Source: Candidatus Villigracilis saccharophilus (GTDB taxonomy: Bacteria > Chloroflexota > Anaerolineae > Anaerolineales > Villigracilaceae). From it: a stretch of 64,000 nucleotides of DNA. A program made the translations under genes and the position numbers. The notes below the pieces were generated by a model that worked only from the letters and a program-made list of their open reading frames with translations, was not told the DNA's origin and did not search any database. The DNA is taken from NCBI GenBank assembly GCA_016709305.1, contig JADJNA010000052.1, positions 1 to 64,000 on the forward strand, read 5' to 3'. Below, one piece after another: positions 32,832 through 43,523 of the stretch (position 1 is its first letter; the number at the start of each line of letters is the position of its first letter).

Positions 32832-35327
32832 ATGACAATCAATAACATCAATCATCTCGACTTCACCGAAATTCGCTGGCAGGGACATTGGGTGTGGGTG
32901 CCCGAAGAACCAATCGTTCCCAGTCCAGGGTATGCGGGCATGTTGGATCCTGATGCAAAGGAAGCGCACGGACTGTTTAGAAAAACGTTCAATCTGGATC
33001 ACGTGCCAGAACGCGTACCTGCCCGCATCACAGCCGACTCGCGCTATGGGTTGTATGTCAATGGACAGGAACTTGGGCGTGGTCCGATACGCAGTCAGTT
33101 CCGACGGCTTCACTACGATATGTATGATCTCGCACCCTACCTGCGATCCGGTGAAAATGTCATTGCGGTCTATGTGAAATATTATGGAAAAGAGAAGGCA
33201 TTCTGGATGCCAGCGGTTCCCAATCGCACATTGGGCAAACGCGGTGTGATGGTATTTGAATGTGATCTCGGGAATAATATCTGGCTGATCAGCGATGATT
33301 CGTGGAAAGCCATTCGTTCCGATGCCTGGGAACATCGCTCTGCAGATGGACGAGAATTGGCAGCAGAAGGCGTGCCGGTTGAGATTTTCGATGCACGACG
33401 ATTTCCCCTCGCATGGAAAAGCGCCGATTTCGATGATACGAAGTGGGGAAAGGCGCAGATCGTACACGCGATGTTATCTGGTACATACCGTTCACAGCCT
33501 CCCACACATCCGTATGGACCCTTGTATCCGAGATCCATAGCGCAACTTACGGGTGAAGTAAGATCGCCCGCTTCCATCACTGTTGAAACCATTCAGGCTT
33601 TGACTGCCGATCCCGATATCTCTCCGATGGATAATGTGGATCATGCATTTACAGCTTCCGGATCTGGCGCAGTCGTTGATATGTCATTGCCAATGCAATT
33701 CAAAATTCCTGACGACGGAGCCGCCTGGATCAAGATCGATATGGGAAGGATCGTTTCGGGTTTTGTGCAGTTTGAGCTCCAATGCACACCCGGTACAACG
33801 CTCGATATTTCCTTCATGGAAGAACCGATTCGTGGGGGTACTCATTTTGGACGCATGCGATCCGGGACACGCTACATTGCACGCGGAAGGAACGACAAAT
33901 TCGGATTGTTCGACACGATTGGATTTCGTTATGCTTATGTGCTTGCGCACTCCAGTAGCGAAGAGATCGAGTTGACTTCCTTTGTTGTACGTGAGAACCT
34001 GCATCCCTGGCAGGAGCCTGCCAGCTTTGAATGTTCCGATCCGTTGCTGGAACAGATCTATAAGGCAGGTGTCCGCACTGTGCAATTATGCTCACCGGAT
34101 GCTTTCGTGGATTGTCCCACCCGTGAGCAGCGTGCCTGGACTGGTGATGGCATTGTTCATCAGATAGTGACTCTGGCTGGGAACCGCGACTGGCGTTTGG
34201 CGAAGCGCTACGTGGAACTGGGAAATTCACCGCGTTCAGATGGCATCCTGCCGATGTTCACGGTCAGTATGTTGGAATTGATGGGCAGCTTTACCTTGCC
34301 GGATTGGTCGATGCACTGGGTCCATGGCGTTTATAACCTCTATCGTTATACCGGCGAACGGGATGCGATCCTTTCCTGGTTGCCGACCGTCGCGCGGATC
34401 TTACGCTGGTACGCTCCTTTTCAGACATCGACAGGTGTGCTGAAAGATGTTCCAGAGTGGAATCTAGTGGATTGGTCAAGCGTATCCACGACTGATACCA
34501 GTTCGTTGTTGACTGCGGAATGGGCGCGTGGCTTATGCGAGTTCTCGGAGATGGCCGAATGGCTCGGAGAAGCTGCCAGTAAGGCTTGGGCAGATGATTG
34601 CTATGAACGCGCGAAAGTAGGGTTCGAGATCTTTTGGGATAAGAAGCGCGGTTCTTACATCGATCACATTGTGGATGGTATCCCAAAGCCGGAAATGAGT
34701 CAGATCGCTGGTGCATTGGCGATTGTTTCGAGGCTGGCGCCCGAGACACGCTGGAGTCGCATTGTCGATACGATCACCGATGCAAAACGATTGGTCGTGC
34801 GCTCGTGGGCGGGTGGCGGTCAGAGCGAAGAAAAATTCGAGAAACAGATGCGTGGCATCTATGAGATCGACTGGGATGCAGAGAATGAGATCGTCATGGC
34901 CATGCCTTTCATGAGTTATGTGGTCCATGATGCAGTGGCACTGGCTGGGCAGGCAGATCGTCTCCCAGACCTGTATTTGCGCTGGTCTGAATTTCTGAAG
35001 GATGGTTACGATACGATCGGTGAGAATTGGTCTGTGGGGACTCACGCTCATGGCTGGAGTTGTACGCCTACTCGCGATATGCTGATCTACACGCTCGGCG
35101 TTACTCCTGCCGAGCCTGGCTATGCCAAGGTCCGTGTTGCGCCGCGCCTGGGTCGCCTCTCCAGGATGCGGGGTAGTGTGCCTACCCCATTTGGTTCTAT
35201 TGCAGTGGAAGTGTCTGCCGATACCGTCATTGTGGAATCTCCCGTACCGATTCAGTTGGACCTGGTTGGGCAACAGCCACGCGTACTTAAAGCTGGCAGG
35301 CATGAACTTAGTCATGGCAATCCATAA
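32832..35327 (+). CDS. GH78-type alpha-L-rhamnosidase
   Basis: An 831-residue protein, without a signal peptide. The N-terminal beta domain (about residues 40-110, AHGLFRKTFNLDHVPERVPARITADSRYGLYVNG, quoted only by its ends) and middle beta-sandwich lead to the (alpha/alpha)6 barrel, which contains AFVDCPTREQRAWTGDG, the GH78 catalytic-region hallmark. The C-terminal beta domain has RVAPRLGRLSRMRGSVPTP. It would remove terminal alpha-L-rhamnose, a common O-linked decoration of flavonoid C- and O-glycosides. Confidence 0.88.
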   Translation: MTINNINHLDFTEIRWQGHWVWVPEEPIVPSPGYAGMLDPDAKEAHGLFRKTFNLDHVPERVPARITADSRYGLYVNGQELGRGPIRSQFRRLHYDMYDLAPYLRSGENVIAVYVKYYGKEKAFWMPAVPNRTLGKRGVMVFECDLGNNIWLISDDSWKAIRSDAWEHRSADGRELAAEGVPVEIFDARRFPLAWKSADFDDTKWGKAQIVHAMLSGTYRSQPPTHPYGPLYPRSIAQLTGEVRSPASITVETIQALTADPDISPMDNVDHAFTASGSGAVVDMSLPMQFKIPDDGAAWIKIDMGRIVSGFVQFELQCTPGTTLDISFMEEPIRGGTHFGRMRSGTRYIARGRNDKFGLFDTIGFRYAYVLAHSSSEEIELTSFVVRENLHPWQEPASFECSDPLLEQIYKAGVRTVQLCSPDAFVDCPTREQRAWTGDGIVHQIVTLAGNRDWRLAKRYVELGNSPRSDGILPMFTVSMLELMGSFTLPDWSMHWVHGVYNLYRYTGERDAILSWLPTVARILRWYAPFQTSTGVLKDVPEWNLVDWSSVSTTDTSSLLTAEWARGLCEFSEMAEWLGEAASKAWADDCYERAKVGFEIFWDKKRGSYIDHIVDGIPKPEMSQIAGALAIVSRLAPETRWSRIVDTITDAKRLVVRSWAGGGQSEEKFEKQMRGIYEIDWDAENEIVMAMPFMSYVVHDAVALAGQADRLPDLYLRWSEFLKDGYDTIGENWSVGTHAHGWSCTPTRDMLIYTLGVTPAEPGYAKVRVAPRLGRLSRMRGSVPTPFGSIAVEVSADTVIVESPVPIQLDLVGQQPRVLKAGRHELSHGNP

Positions 35328-35355
35328 GGCTTTTCTAGATAAGATAGGAGATATT

Positions 35356-36663
35356 ATGTTGAAAGTTAGCGATAACCGACGTTTCCTGGTCCATGAAGAT
35401 GGTACCCCGTTCTTTTACCTGGCGGATACAGCTTGGGAGTTGTTTCATCGTCTAAGTGTGGAAGATGCCGACCTCTATCTTACGGATAGGGCCGCCAAAA
35501 AATTTTCCGTGATCCAGGCTGTGGTGCTTGCAGAGATCGATGGACTTCATGCCCCCAATCCGAATGGGGATCTTCCGCTTATTGCCAACGATCCAACTCA
35601 ACCCAACGAGGCGTACTTTGCCCATGTGGATAGGATAGTCGATCTGGCTGCATCACTAGGTTTGTACATTGGAATGCTGCCAACATGGGGTGATAAATGG
35701 AACAAGAAATGGGGCATCGGTCCCGAAATATTTACACCTGAGAACGCGCGCACTTTCGGGGTTTGGTTGGGGCGGCGTTATGCAGACAAGCCGATCATCT
35801 GGATCGTCGGTGGGGATCGGCCGATCGAGAATGAGGAGCATCGGCTGATCGTGCGCGCGCTGGCTGAAGGATTGCGCGTGGGGGATGGCGGCAGCCATCT
35901 TATTACAATGCATGCATGGGGACCCCACACCACATCCGAACTTGTTCATGATGAAACCTGGCTCGATTTTCATACATGCCAGAGCGGTCACACCCGTAAC
36001 ATGGCAAACTGGAAGTTCATCGAAGCCGATTACGCCCTGACTCCCACCCGTCCTTGCATGGACGCAGAGCCAGGCTATGAAGATTTCCCGTCCACTCTAC
36101 CTGATGGGCCACGCAACCTGGAAAATGGTTATCTGGATGATTGGGACGTGCGTAAGACACTTTATTGGGCGTTGTTTGCAGGCGCGCACGGACATACGTA
36201 TGGCTGTAACCCTGTCTGGCAAATGTGGCGACCCGGGCGGGAGGCGCTCATCCGAGCGCGTCGTCCCTGGTACGAAGCCATTCAACTGCCTGGGTCCAGC
36301 CAGATGCAACATGCCCGAGCGTTACTCTTATCACGCCCGTTTCTGACCAGAATCCCTGACCAGCAATTAATTCTTTCGGAGCCGGGCATAGGGGCAGAGC
36401 ATATACAAGCAACAAGAGACGGTTCCGGCAGCTATGCGTTCGTGTATCTGCCGGTTGGAAATGAAGTCGAGTTGAATCTTCATCGACTAACCGGCAAGCA
36501 ATTAATCGGGTACTGGTATGATCCGCGCAATGGTACAAGTCGCTGTATCGGAAAATTTGAAAACCCAGGCCGAATGCGCTTTACCCCACCACAGGGTGGT
36601 CCTGACTGGGTTCTTGTTCTGGATGATGCCGTTGCCCAATATCCCATTCCCGGCATGGGATGA
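35356..36663 (+). CDS. GH140-like (DUF4038) apiosidase-type glycoside hydrolase
   Basis: A 435-residue protein from MLKVSDNRRF at 35,356, preceded by AGGAG; a longer frame overlapping the rhamnosidase is an artefact. FLVHEDGTPFFYLADTAWELFHRL at the N-terminus and IIWIVGGDRPI are the DUF4038 apiosidase-like signatures. The C-terminal YWYDPRNGTS...DWVLVLDD is the small beta domain that usually follows. The characterised GH140 enzyme releases apiose from rhamnogalacturonan II, but the wider family has other plausible substrates. Here it matches an apparent apiose pathway at 2,644-15,457. Confidence 0.8.
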   Translation: MLKVSDNRRFLVHEDGTPFFYLADTAWELFHRLSVEDADLYLTDRAAKKFSVIQAVVLAEIDGLHAPNPNGDLPLIANDPTQPNEAYFAHVDRIVDLAASLGLYIGMLPTWGDKWNKKWGIGPEIFTPENARTFGVWLGRRYADKPIIWIVGGDRPIENEEHRLIVRALAEGLRVGDGGSHLITMHAWGPHTTSELVHDETWLDFHTCQSGHTRNMANWKFIEADYALTPTRPCMDAEPGYEDFPSTLPDGPRNLENGYLDDWDVRKTLYWALFAGAHGHTYGCNPVWQMWRPGREALIRARRPWYEAIQLPGSSQMQHARALLLSRPFLTRIPDQQLILSEPGIGAEHIQATRDGSGSYAFVYLPVGNEVELNLHRLTGKQLIGYWYDPRNGTSRCIGKFENPGRMRFTPPQGGPDWVLVLDDAVAQYPIPGMG

Positions 36664-36755
36664 GAACCAACTGAATCGACAATAGTTATGATAATGCTCC
36701 ATTTGTATAGCAGTAACATAAGGAAGTTTGATGTGGAACCCAAAAGGAGATTCCT

Positions 36756-37602
36756 ATGATCCCTGAAATTGGACTACAGCTCTTCTCTGTCAGGAACGCA
36801 CTTGGACAGGATTATGCTGCAACCCTGGAAAAGGTCGCTGCTATTGGATACAAGAATCTGGAACTCATCAGCACTGTTACAGAGAATGGATTGGTCTTCG
36901 GTCAGGATCTGCGTCCCTCCGAACATCGCCGACTGCTGGACGGCCTGGGTTTAAGAGCGGTAGGCTGTCACTTCATGCCAAAGGATGGCACTCCCATGGA
37001 AAGGATCGTGGAGTCTTGCTTCGAGACCGGCGCGAGTGCGCTTGTCATTCCATTTGCTCTGTTCAACGATCGACAGGATGTTCTCGCATTTTGTGAGCGG
37101 ACCAATCTTGCTGGTGAGATGTGCAATAAGCAGGGTGTGCAGTTGTACTATCACAATCACATCCAGGAGTTCGATGTCTTTGAAGGACAGATGGTATTGG
37201 ATATCATGCTCGAGAATCTCGATCGCGACTTGGTGATGTATGAATTTGATACCTACTGGGCTATTCGCGGTGGACAGGACCCGATCGCCTGGATCCGTAA
37301 ACTCGGCAGGCGCTGCGATCTGCTCCATCAAAAGGATCTTCCGGCGGGCGTGCAACCTGTCAATCTGTTTGACCTGGCTGCTGGCAATCCTCAGATCACA
37401 ATGCTGGAGATGCTGATATCCGTTGGAGAGGATCAATTTACCGAAATCGGCACCGGTACTCTCAACATTTCTGAGATCATTGCAGCGGGACGCACCCTAT
37501 GGCAATACTCGATATGTGCTTGTAGAGCAGGATAAGACATCAAAGGATGAACTGGACTCTGTTACCTTAAGCTATCATAACCTTTCACGCCTTCTAGCTT
37601 GA
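36756..37602 (+). CDS. Sugar phosphate isomerase/epimerase-family TIM barrel (frameshifted near the end)
   Basis: A xylose-isomerase-like TIM barrel of about 280 residues without a DUF6379 partner. It has IGLQLFSVRNALGQDY, LYYHNHIQEF (metal His/Glu region), YEFDTYWAIRGGQDP and the C-terminal EIGTGTLNISEII. The reading frame breaks at about 37,488. The other frame then gives YGNTRYVLVEQDKTSKDELD and a short end, so the true stop is at 37,602. Similar proteins act as epimerases, dehydratases or isomerases of free sugars. It could process the keto sugar released by deglycosylation. Confidence 0.8.
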
Positions 37603-37616
37603 ACTACATCTAACTC

Positions 37617-39386
37617 ATGAATACTTCATCGAATCAATTTCGCAACCCTATCCTTTCAGGCTTTCATCCGGATCCTAGTATCTGCCGGGTGGGGGATGAT
37701 TATTTCCTCGTAAACAGTTCATTTGCATATTTTCCCGGCGTGCCGCTTTTCCACAGCCGGGATCTCGTTCACTGGCGACAGATTGGATACTGCCTGGACC
37801 GGCCGGAACAATTGCACCTCGACCGCGCCCCAACTTCAGGTGGTATCTTCGCTCCATCCATTCGCTATCATGATGGAGTCTTTTATATGGTCACAACCCA
37901 TATCTCAGGCGAGGGGAATTTTTATGTTACCACGCGCGATCCGTTCGGTTCATGGTCGGACCCGATCTGGGTGGCGCAAGATGGAATTGATCCATCACTC
38001 TTGTTTGATAACGGTCGTATTTATTTCACAAGTACTGGCATGACCGATGATCCCAGCCAGGGACAGGGCATCATTCAAAGTGAGATCGATATTGTCACCG
38101 GACGTCTGCTTACCAAGCCGCGCTTGATCTGGAGGGGCACAGGTGGTTCCTATCCAGAGGGTCCGCACCTGTATCACATTGGCGAAAAATATTATTTGAT
38201 GATCGCAGAGGGTGGAACAGAGTATGCACATACAGAGGTGATCGCACGCGGTGATTCTCCCTGGGGACCCTGGGAACCGTGCCCTCACAACCCGATCCTC
38301 ACGCACCGCAGCCTGCACAGTCCCATTCAGGCGTTGGGTCATGCAGACATGGTCGAGGCACAGGATGGTACGTGGTGGGCTGTCTGTCTCGGCTTTCGCC
38401 CGGTCTTTCCGCAGGTGCATCACCTCGGACGGGAAACATTCCTGGCGCCGGTTCATTGGGATGAGCAGGGTTGGCCGTATTTCGGAAATGCCGGACGTAT
38501 CGAGCTTGAGATGGATGCCCCACAGTTGCCCCAGGGGTCATGGGATGCCTTAGCAGAGCGCGATGATTTTAATGAGCCCAAGCTGAATGTCAACTGGAAT
38601 TTCCTGGGCAATCCGAATTCCGACTCCTGGTCGTTGACACGGGAACCCGGTTCATTGACTTTGCAAGGGACTGGCATGCGGCTGGATGATGGAACCGGTG
38701 TGACGTTTGTCGGCCGTCGACAGGAGCACTTCAACTGTGAGGTTGCTACATCCATGCGTTTCTCGCCTGCAAAAGATGGAGAGGAAGCGGGTCTGACGGT
38801 GTGGATGGATGCACGTCATCGCTGTGACCTCTTTGTCACGATGGAACAAGGCAAGACATATATCTGCGTCCGCCAACGAATTGGCAATCTGTCGGCTGTT
38901 GTGACGCGCGAAGAACTTTCGGAACAGACGTATACGTTATGTGTCCATGCGAACCGTTTGTTTTACGCCTTTGCCTATCGAAATAACAACGGCAGTGAAC
39001 GCATTCTGGCAACGGCGGAAACACGTTATCTGTCAAGCGAAGTGGCAGGCGGCTTTACTGGTGTGTACTTTGCCATGTATGCAAGTGGGAATGGCAGCGC
39101 TGTTTCATCACCTGCGCATTTTGACTGGTTTGACTATCGTGATATCGACAATACCGGATACCTCGGCATCGATAGCACACTATCAAGCCTGTTGAAGCAC
39201 CATGATTCTCGAGATATTATTGGCCTGCATTTGCCGGTGCTTGTTGAAAATCCTCCGATCGCCTGGCAGGCGAATCTTTCACTGGTTGCTTTTTCCGCTA
39301 TGGCGCCCGAAATTGTCTCGCCGGAAGACCTTCTCCTTGTGGATTCAGTATTGCAGGCAAAAAGAATCCCTGCCGGAAATGGATAA
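37617..39386 (+). CDS. GH43-type beta-xylosidase/arabinofuranosidase
   Basis: A 589-residue protein without a signal peptide. The five-bladed propeller shows GFHPDPSICRVGDDYFLVNSS with the catalytic base Asp, DGIDPSLLFD with the pKa-modulating Asp, and YPEGPHLYHIGEKYYLM with the acid Glu. From about residue 310 a C-terminal jelly-roll domain of the beta-xylosidase type follows (DDFNEPKLNVNWNFLGNP). It would release xylose or arabinose from oligosaccharides or glycosides. The island also carries xylose isomerase and xylulokinase to use the product. Confidence 0.9.
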   Translation: MNTSSNQFRNPILSGFHPDPSICRVGDDYFLVNSSFAYFPGVPLFHSRDLVHWRQIGYCLDRPEQLHLDRAPTSGGIFAPSIRYHDGVFYMVTTHISGEGNFYVTTRDPFGSWSDPIWVAQDGIDPSLLFDNGRIYFTSTGMTDDPSQGQGIIQSEIDIVTGRLLTKPRLIWRGTGGSYPEGPHLYHIGEKYYLMIAEGGTEYAHTEVIARGDSPWGPWEPCPHNPILTHRSLHSPIQALGHADMVEAQDGTWWAVCLGFRPVFPQVHHLGRETFLAPVHWDEQGWPYFGNAGRIELEMDAPQLPQGSWDALAERDDFNEPKLNVNWNFLGNPNSDSWSLTREPGSLTLQGTGMRLDDGTGVTFVGRRQEHFNCEVATSMRFSPAKDGEEAGLTVWMDARHRCDLFVTMEQGKTYICVRQRIGNLSAVVTREELSEQTYTLCVHANRLFYAFAYRNNNGSERILATAETRYLSSEVAGGFTGVYFAMYASGNGSAVSSPAHFDWFDYRDIDNTGYLGIDSTLSSLLKHHDSRDIIGLHLPVLVENPPIAWQANLSLVAFSAMAPEIVSPEDLLLVDSVLQAKRIPAGNG

Positions 39387-39455
39387 ATGCTTAACGAAAT
39401 CATGGCAGTCTTTCTGTTTTTTTTCTTCACACACCTATAGCTAGGAATAATCGAT

Positions 39456-41689
39456 ATGTCTCCCAATCCAATGGATGCCACAATTGTCGAAAAGATCGAA
39501 AACTTGCTTCGCCAAATGACTTTGGATGAAAAAATTGGTCAACTGGTACTTGAGAATGCCTTTGCCCCCATCAACTGGCATGAGGTTCTCCAAAAACAGA
39601 AATTAGCAGATGAGAAAGGGGAAGCTTTTAAAATTCCTTTGGAACTAAACCCTGTCACAGTGCAGCATATCCGCGCCGGGCGGGTTAGCGCGATCAATTC
39701 CGCCGACCTGCAATTGAACAACCGTCTTCAGCGGATCGCCGTTGAAGAGTCTCGTCTGCATATTCCACTCCTTGTAGGGCATGATGTTATTCATGGATTT
39801 CGAACAATTTTCCCGATCCCACTGGCAGAATCCTGTACTTGGAATCCGGAGCTTTTGGAACGCGCGTCCCGCGTCGCGGCTGTAGAAGCTGCTTGCATGG
39901 GAATCAACTGGATTTTTGCGCCGATGGTGGATGTCGGTCGTGACCCGCGCTGGGGGCGGGTTGCTGAGGGAGCTGGAGAGGATCCCTTCCTTGGAGTGGA
40001 ATTGGCGCGCGCACGAGTGCGGGGCTTCCAAAGTGCTGACTTGCCTCAGGGGCGTCGCATCTCGGCCAGTCCCAAGCATTATGTTGGCTATGGAGCTGCA
40101 GAAGCAGGTCGTGACTACAACACCGTGGATATATCTGAGCGTACGCTGCGCGATGTGTACCTGCCGCCTTTCAAAGCGGCATTCGATGAAGGCGCAGGGA
40201 GCACGATGAGCGCTTTTAATGAGATCAGCGGTGTTCCCGGAACATGTAATCCCTTCCTGCTGCGAACTGTCTTGCGCGATGAGTGGAATTGGAATGGGGT
40301 CGTAGTGAGCGATTTCTCTGCGATCGGTGAACTGGTCCAGCATGGCGTGGCAAAGGATTTGCGTGAGGCGGCTCGTCTAAGCATTCTGGCTGGAGTAGAT
40401 ATTGATATGGAGAGTTCTGCTTACTCAAAACATCTGGCGCAGCTCATCGAAGATGGCTCTGTTCCTTTGGAAGTGCTGGAGGAATCTGTGCGGCGTGTTC
40501 TGTTCCTGAAGTTCAGCCTGGTCTTTTTGAAAATCCTTATGTAGATGAGAGCTTGTCGGAAAAATATATTCTGTCACCTGAGTTTCGATCACTGGCTTTA
40601 GATGTTGCCAGTCAATCCATGGTTCTGCTCAAGAATGACAAAGATATTCTTCCACTTCCAATTGAGGGCAGGCGGATTGCATTGGTCGGGCCGCTTGCAA
40701 GTAATCGCGCCGATCTGCTTGGCACTTGGGCTATTACAGGTCAGGCAGCAGAAGTTGAAACTGTTTTGGATGGATTCCAGCATTATATCGAGAAAGAGTC
40801 GCTTACCTATGTTCAGGGATGTTCAGTCAGCGGTGACGATCATCTGGATATTCCTGCGGTAATCGCAGCGGCTCAGGAGTCAGATGTGGTTGTCCTCGTT
40901 GTGGGCGAAAGTTCAGGGATGAGTGGAGAGGCTCACTCGCGTGTTCACCTGGGTTTACCGGGCAGGCAACAAGAATTAGTCAATGCTTTGATGGCTGTTG
41001 GGAAACCATTGATTACAGTACTCATGTGTGGAAGACCATTGGTTATACCGTCTCTCGTGGATGAGTCAGCAGCATTTTTGGTTGGCTGGCATGGCGGTAT
41101 TCGCGCTGGAAAGGCGGTTGCAGATATTCTTTTTGGAAAAGTGAATCCATCTGGCAAACTAACATCTAGTTGGCCGCGCGCCGAGGGACAGATCCCTGTG
41201 TATTATTCCCATAAATCAACAGGCAGACCTGCAGAAGGAACCGGTACCACCCAATTTCATGAGCCTTTCCGGTCCACATATCTTGATGAACCAAATGTCC
41301 CCTTATTTTCTTTTGGAGAGGGAAAGAGTTATTCTTCGTTTGAATATAAAAATCTGCAGGTTCATACCCCCGTTGTAAAAATGGATGGAAAACTGGTCGT
41401 GACAGCAACCGTCAATAATATTAGCAACCGTCCCGGCGTGGAGATCATCCAATTTTACGTGCGTGACCTAGTGGGATCAGTGACTCGGCCTGTCAAGGAG
41501 CTGAAAGGATTCCAGAGAATCTCTTTGGAGGCAGGTCAGAAGTGTGAAGTTCGGTTTGAAGTCCCAGTTGATGCGCTTGGTTTCCATGGTCTGGATAATC
41601 AATATCGTGTTGAACCGGGCGATTATCAGATCTGGGTTGGCCCCGATTCAACATCTGGTTTGGAAGGAATGATCACGGTGATTCTATGA
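39456..41689 (+). CDS. GH3 beta-glucosidase (frameshifted)
   Basis: Two frames form one GH3 protein of about 744 residues. The first has MTLDEKIGQL, DVGRDPRWGRVAEGAGEDPF, KHYVGYGAAEAGRDYN and the nucleophile motif GVVVSDFSAIGEL. The frame is lost at about 40,512-40,516; the expected LFENPYVDES continues in the next frame. The second part has SMVLLKNDKDILPL and a C-terminal fibronectin-III-like domain (PVKELKGFQRISLEAGQK). No signal peptide is visible. It probably hydrolyses beta-linked glucose or xylose from imported glycosides. Confidence 0.88.
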
Positions 41690-43509
41690 GCCTTATGATA
41701 AAACTTGCAGACGGTACACCTGTCCGTGATCTCAACAAGAATGGGCGGTTGGATGTGTATGAAGACCCGAGTCGCCTTGTGGATGAACGGGTTGAGGATC
41801 TGTTGTCACAAATGAGTCTCGAAGAGAAGGCTGGATTGATGTTCCATACCATTCTGGCTGTGGGTCAGGATGGCGAACTGGTTGAGGGCATGTCACCGTT
41901 TGGACCGGTTTCCACCAACTCCCTCGTTTCGGGCAAGCTGATGAATCATTTCAACGTTCATGGACTACCGACGCCTCGTCTGGCTGCCCGATGGCATAAT
42001 AAATTGCAAGCCTTGGCGGAAAGCACCGGTATGGGCATCCCTGTCACTATCTCATCCGATCCTCGGCATGGGTTCAACGATAATCCACTGACCAATCTTC
42101 AAGCGGTTAGCTTTTCTCAATGGACTGAACCTATCGGGTTGGCTGCGATTGGGGATGCGGAGCTTGTCCGAAAGTATGGCGACATAGCCCGTCAGGAATA
42201 TCTCGCGGTTGGTATTAGGGTGGCTTTGCACCCAATGGCCGATCTAGCCACAGAACCACGCTGGGCGCGGATCAACGGCACTTTTGGCGAGGATGCAGTT
42301 CAGGCAGCCGGCCTCGTCGAGGCGTACATTCAGGGTTTTCAAGGTCAGATTTTAGGACCAAAAAGTGTTGCCTGCATGACCAAGCATTTCCCGGGCGGCG
42401 GACCACAAAAAGATGGTGAAGATCCGCATTTCCCTTATGGACGAGAGCAGACATACCCGGGGAATAATTTCAACTATCATCTGATCCCCTTCGAAGCGGC
42501 CGTCAAAGCGAACACCGCCCAAATCATGCCGTACTATGGGATGCCAGTCGGGACAAAATTTGAACCCATCGGTTTTGGATTCAATAAAGGCGTTATCACT
42601 CGCCTGCTGCGCGAAAAATATGGATTCAATGGTGTGGTCTGCACCGATTGGGGATTGCTAAGCGACAGATCCATTGGGTCGCATGTTATGAAAGCACGCG
42701 CCTGGGGCGTTGAGCATTTGAGCGTTCAGGAACGGGCGTGGATGGCGATTGAAGCGGGCGTTGATCAGTTTGGGGGAGAGGAATGTCCAGAAGTCATCAT
42801 CGAGTTGGTCCGTTCGGGACAGCTCTCTGAAGCCCGGCTGGATCAGTCTGTGCGCCGTCTTTTACGAGACAAATTCATCCTTAACTTGTTTGATAACCCT
42901 TACATTTCAGAAGACGCAGCAGAAAAGATCGTGGGACGTGAAGACTTTGTGTCCGCCGGTGACTTGGCCCAGCGCCGATCCATTGTGCTGCTGAAGAATG
43001 GACAAAGCCCTTCAGTGCCAATATTGCCATTGAGCGGAATGCCAAAGCTTTACTTGGAAAACGTATCGGAACAGGTTGCAAGAGACTACGGCAAGGTTAT
43101 CCAAAATCCTGATGAAGCAGACCTGGCTATCTTACGGCTTAAGGCGCCTTTTGAACATCGTGATAACGAATTTCTAGAGAGTATGTTCCATGCCGGAGAC
43201 CTTGACTTCAAGTTGCCTGAGTTGGAGCGAATCCTTAACATCTTGCACCGTGTCCCCACGATTATCGATATTTATCTGGATCGCCCTGCCGTCATCCCAG
43301 AAATTACAGCGGCGGCTGTCTGTCTACTGGCCAACTTTGGCGCCAGTGACGCGGCCGTATTGGATGTGATATTCGGGCGTTCCGCTCCCCAAGGTCGGCT
43401 GCCCTTTGAGTTGCCTCTATCCATGAAAACGGTTAGAAGACAAAAAGAGGATTTACCCTATGATTCAGATACTCCCTTGTTCCCCTTCGGTTTTGGCTTA
43501 ACCTATTGA
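41686..43509 (+). CDS. GH3-family glycoside hydrolase
   Basis: A 607-residue GH3 protein overlapping the previous gene by four bases (ATGA). It has LLSQMSLEEKAGLMFHT, ISSDPRHGFNDNP, EPRWARINGTFGEDA, CMTKHFPGGGP and nucleophile motif GVVCTDWGLL. It ends at FPFGFGLTY, so it lacks the fibronectin-III-like domain of its neighbour. Two dissimilar GH3 enzymes side by side suggest different linkages or aglycones. It is the last gene before a convergent STAND protein gene. Confidence 0.88.
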   Translation: MSLMIKLADGTPVRDLNKNGRLDVYEDPSRLVDERVEDLLSQMSLEEKAGLMFHTILAVGQDGELVEGMSPFGPVSTNSLVSGKLMNHFNVHGLPTPRLAARWHNKLQALAESTGMGIPVTISSDPRHGFNDNPLTNLQAVSFSQWTEPIGLAAIGDAELVRKYGDIARQEYLAVGIRVALHPMADLATEPRWARINGTFGEDAVQAAGLVEAYIQGFQGQILGPKSVACMTKHFPGGGPQKDGEDPHFPYGREQTYPGNNFNYHLIPFEAAVKANTAQIMPYYGMPVGTKFEPIGFGFNKGVITRLLREKYGFNGVVCTDWGLLSDRSIGSHVMKARAWGVEHLSVQERAWMAIEAGVDQFGGEECPEVIIELVRSGQLSEARLDQSVRRLLRDKFILNLFDNPYISEDAAEKIVGREDFVSAGDLAQRRSIVLLKNGQSPSVPILPLSGMPKLYLENVSEQVARDYGKVIQNPDEADLAILRLKAPFEHRDNEFLESMFHAGDLDFKLPELERILNILHRVPTIIDIYLDRPAVIPEITAAAVCLLANFGASDAAVLDVIFGRSAPQGRLPFELPLSMKTVRRQKEDLPYDSDTPLFPFGFGLTY

Positions 43510-43523
43510 GTCAACAAAATATT

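Noticed and set aside
39456..41689. Two separate GH3 half-proteins
   Set aside because: The second frame begins mid-fold exactly where the first is lost, and a one-base change reconnects a standard GH3 sequence, so one frameshifted gene is the better reading.
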